Assembly: GCA_030604905.1 (NCBI GenBank)
Contig: JAUVVA010000012.1
Coordinates: 1 to 52,582, forward strand
DNA from: Verrucomicrobiota bacterium
Lineage (GTDB): Bacteria; Verrucomicrobiota; Verrucomicrobiia; Opitutales; Opitutaceae
Length of the DNA: 52,582 nt
Direction of reading: 5' to 3'
Shown: in pieces, positions 51,034-52,582 of the stretch
Layout: every line of letters begins with the position of its first letter
Numbering within the stretch: the stretch's first letter is position 1
Program-made: the position numbers and the translations under genes
Notes under the pieces: model-generated
Told to the model about the DNA's origin: nothing
Databases searched by the model: none
Seen by the model: only the letters and a program-made list of their open reading frames with translations

Positions 51034-51222
51034 TGGTGGGGCCAATGCCCAAAGCCTTTCGTTTTATGCAAACCGTTTTCCTGTGTGGGCTTGAGGCTGG
51101 GTCGACGCGACGGCTCTCCGAGGCGCGCAGTCGGGACGGGCGTGTGGAAAGCGGCGCGGCGCGCTCTTGCCGGGGCGCGGGCGGGAGTTGACCAAAGCCC
51201 TCAACTTCGCCCGGGTGAAGGG

Positions 51223-52509
51223 ATGATACGTTCAACCAGGAATGTTGAGGCGACGAGGCAATGGCAGGCGAAGATCGATGCGGCGGCAGGGCCGGGCGGC
51301 TCGGGGCATGTCGTGGTGCCGGCCGGGGTTCATGTGGTGGGCACGCTGCATCTGCGCTCGAACTTGTGGCTGGAATTGCGCCCGGGCGCGGTCTTGCAGG
51401 GCTCGCCGGAGATCGGGGACTACGAGGACCTCGGGGCGGGTTTTCAGAAGGACCTGCAACCCTATCGGCTGATCGTCGCCCATGCTTGCGAGAACCTGCG
51501 CATCAGCGGGGGCGGGTGCATCGACGGCAACGGGCCTGCGTTCTGGGAGAAGCAGCCCAACGAATGGGGCTGGTATCGGGAGAAGGACCGGCGGCCGAGC
51601 CCGATGCTCGAGTTCAAGGACTGCCGGCGCCTGCAGATCGAGGGCGTGGAGATCGCGAATTCGCCGGGCTGGACCCTGCACCTGAAACGCTGCGACGACG
51701 TGGTGGTGCGCGGCGTGACGATCCGCAACGACCTCGGCGGACCAAACACGGACGGGATCGACATCGACGGGTGCCGGGATGTGCGCGTATCGGATTGCTT
51801 GATACAGGCGGGCGACGACGCGATCGTGCTCAAGACCACGCCGGACTCGCGGAGCTGCGAGCGGGTGGCGGTGACGAACTGCTCGATCACGACGCGCTGC
51901 CGCGCGCTCAAGCTGGGCTCGCGCGAGTCGTATCACGACATGCGCGACGTGGTGTTTTCCAACTGCGTGGTGCGGGAGAGCGTGGCGATCTTCGGGCTCT
52001 ACTGTCGCAACGGGGGCACGCTGGAGAACATCGCGGTGAGCAACATCGTGGGGCACGCGTTCGCGAACCGGGACCACAACCAGCCGATTCACATCGACCT
52101 GTGCCGTTGGGACGAGGGGGCGAGGGCGGGGCGGATCCGGAACGTGAGCGTCGACAATTTTTTGTGTCACTCGAACGGACGGGTGCTGATCACGGGGGCG
52201 CCGGGAATGCCGGTGGAGAACGTGCGGCTGCGCGGCGTGATGTTTTTCCTGCGGGACACGTTTGACTGCGGTCCGGGCGGGGCGGCGGCGAAGGGCGTGC
52301 AGTTTTCGCCCGCGGCGCCCGAGGCCCGGGCGGCGCGGGCGGCGGTGGTGGCGCAACACGTGCGGGGTCTGGAGCTGCGCGACTGCGCGGTGGACTGGTC
52401 GGAGGCGGGGCCGGGGGCGGCGGATTTTGTCGGTTACTGGGAGCGGGACGCGGTGGAGACGGTGGTGGAGCTGGCGCAGCGGGGGTGGGCGGGACGGGCC
52501 GGCGTTTGA
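51223..52509 (+). CDS. GH28-like polygalacturonase-family protein
   Basis: 428 residues from ATG 51223, preceded by GAAGGG. A parallel beta-helix is evident from regularly spaced strands ('LEFKDCRRLQIEGVEIANSP', 'LHLKRCDDVVVRGVTIRNDL'). GH28 catalytic motifs: 'PNTDGIDIDGCRDV' with Asp 177 and 'AGDDAIVLKTT' with Asp 198 and 199. The usual GHG motif is replaced by 'TTRCRALKLGSRES' (224-235), leaving no His there, as in GH28-like relatives whose activity departs from classical polygalacturonases. No signal peptide is seen, so it may work on imported oligogalacturonides or another uronic-acid glycan. It is divergent from the PEP-CTERM gene. Confidence 0.85.
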   Translation: MIRSTRNVEATRQWQAKIDAAAGPGGSGHVVVPAGVHVVGTLHLRSNLWLELRPGAVLQGSPEIGDYEDLGAGFQKDLQPYRLIVAHACENLRISGGGCIDGNGPAFWEKQPNEWGWYREKDRRPSPMLEFKDCRRLQIEGVEIANSPGWTLHLKRCDDVVVRGVTIRNDLGGPNTDGIDIDGCRDVRVSDCLIQAGDDAIVLKTTPDSRSCERVAVTNCSITTRCRALKLGSRESYHDMRDVVFSNCVVRESVAIFGLYCRNGGTLENIAVSNIVGHAFANRDHNQPIHIDLCRWDEGARAGRIRNVSVDNFLCHSNGRVLITGAPGMPVENVRLRGVMFFLRDTFDCGPGGAAAKGVQFSPAAPEARAARAAVVAQHVRGLELRDCAVDWSEAGPGAADFVGYWERDAVETVVELAQRGWAGRAGV

Positions 52510-52582
52510 GGAGGCGTCGGGAGCGGGGCGGAGACGGCGCTGCAACAGGCGTGGAATTTGGGGGAAGGTGGACGGGGCGGGA
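52510..52582. other. Downstream tail at window edge
   Basis: 73 bp after the GH28-like stop. No terminator or new gene is visible before the edge. Confidence 0.4.

Larger units (their letters stand above)
50741..51222. other. Divergent intergenic region with operator-like motif and hairpin
   Basis: Lies between the PEP-CTERM gene (minus) and the GH28-like gene (plus), so it must contain both promoters. It holds the TTTATCGTTCAA motif and a perfect hairpin, CTCGGGGTG-ATG-CACCCCGAG (51013-51033), plus a smaller GCGGG/CCCGC stem around 50978-50995. AT-rich patches occur near 50935-50965 and 51055-51080. No gene is supported. Confidence 0.5.

Noticed and set aside
50915..51235. 106-residue minus-strand frame upstream of the PEP-CTERM gene
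   Set aside because: It covers the divergent promoter region and a hairpin, has no family features, and would leave no room for the GH28-like promoter.

Overview
The window comes from a high-GC bacterium that is very probably a member of the Verrucomicrobiota, most likely near the Opitutaceae. The evidence is a protein of the Verru_Chthon cassette A type, a very large PEP-CTERM protein with autotransporter-type beta-strand repeats, secreted proteins ending in the Asp-rich or 'W..(Y/F)A.(A/G)L..' tails common in this phylum, and a dense set of secreted carbohydrate-active enzymes without SusC/SusD. All assignments were made by reading motifs, without database searches.

Left part (1-13140): an accessory, partly decayed region. 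A minus-strand run of three small secreted proteins (1-2387) is followed by a frameshifted IS4-family transposase (2712-3650). That element abuts a broken rhodanese-like gene, which was translationally coupled to an intact DUF1573 gene (3650-4642). Next come a decayed integrase fragment (4990-5290) and a 5.9-kb plus-strand gene for a giant secreted protein that alternates putative Ig (He_PIG) domains with Asp-box-like beta-propeller blocks (5943-11819). Two broken, formerly coupled genes (11880-12706) close the region.

Central and right part (13141-52509): a large polysaccharide-utilisation region. From left to right it holds a clan-A glycoside hydrolase; a small secreted protein coupled to the Verru_Chthon A-like protein; an FAD oxidoreductase; a 1371-residue heparinase II/III-like lyase; and a Gfo/Idh/MocA oxidoreductase. 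An AraC-type regulator follows, divergent from a double-FAD oxidoreductase with a helical C-terminal extension. After these comes a tight co-directional cluster (44756 down to 31958): a clan-A GH, a GH42 beta-galactosidase, a neutral-ceramidase-like protein, a DegT/DnrJ aminotransferase, a heparinase-like protein with a LamG-type tail, an alpha/alpha-toroid protein and a cellulase-like protein. A paralogue of the toroid protein lies just upstream, then the PEP-CTERM gene with its own terminator, then a plus-strand GH28-like gene.

The working picture is secreted lyases and hydrolases cutting a complex, probably uronic-acid-containing and galactose-containing glycan, with cytoplasmic oxidoreductases and GH42 processing the products. 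The substrate cannot be named from the sequence. The most unusual feature is a 7-bp tandem repeat (TTGGTCA on the coding strand). It translates to the same hydrophobic heptapeptide cycle (HWSLVIG) in all three frames and sits in the signal peptides of four separate enzymes. Hairpin-type intergenic repeats and a shared TTTATCGTT-type motif upstream of three genes are further items of interest.
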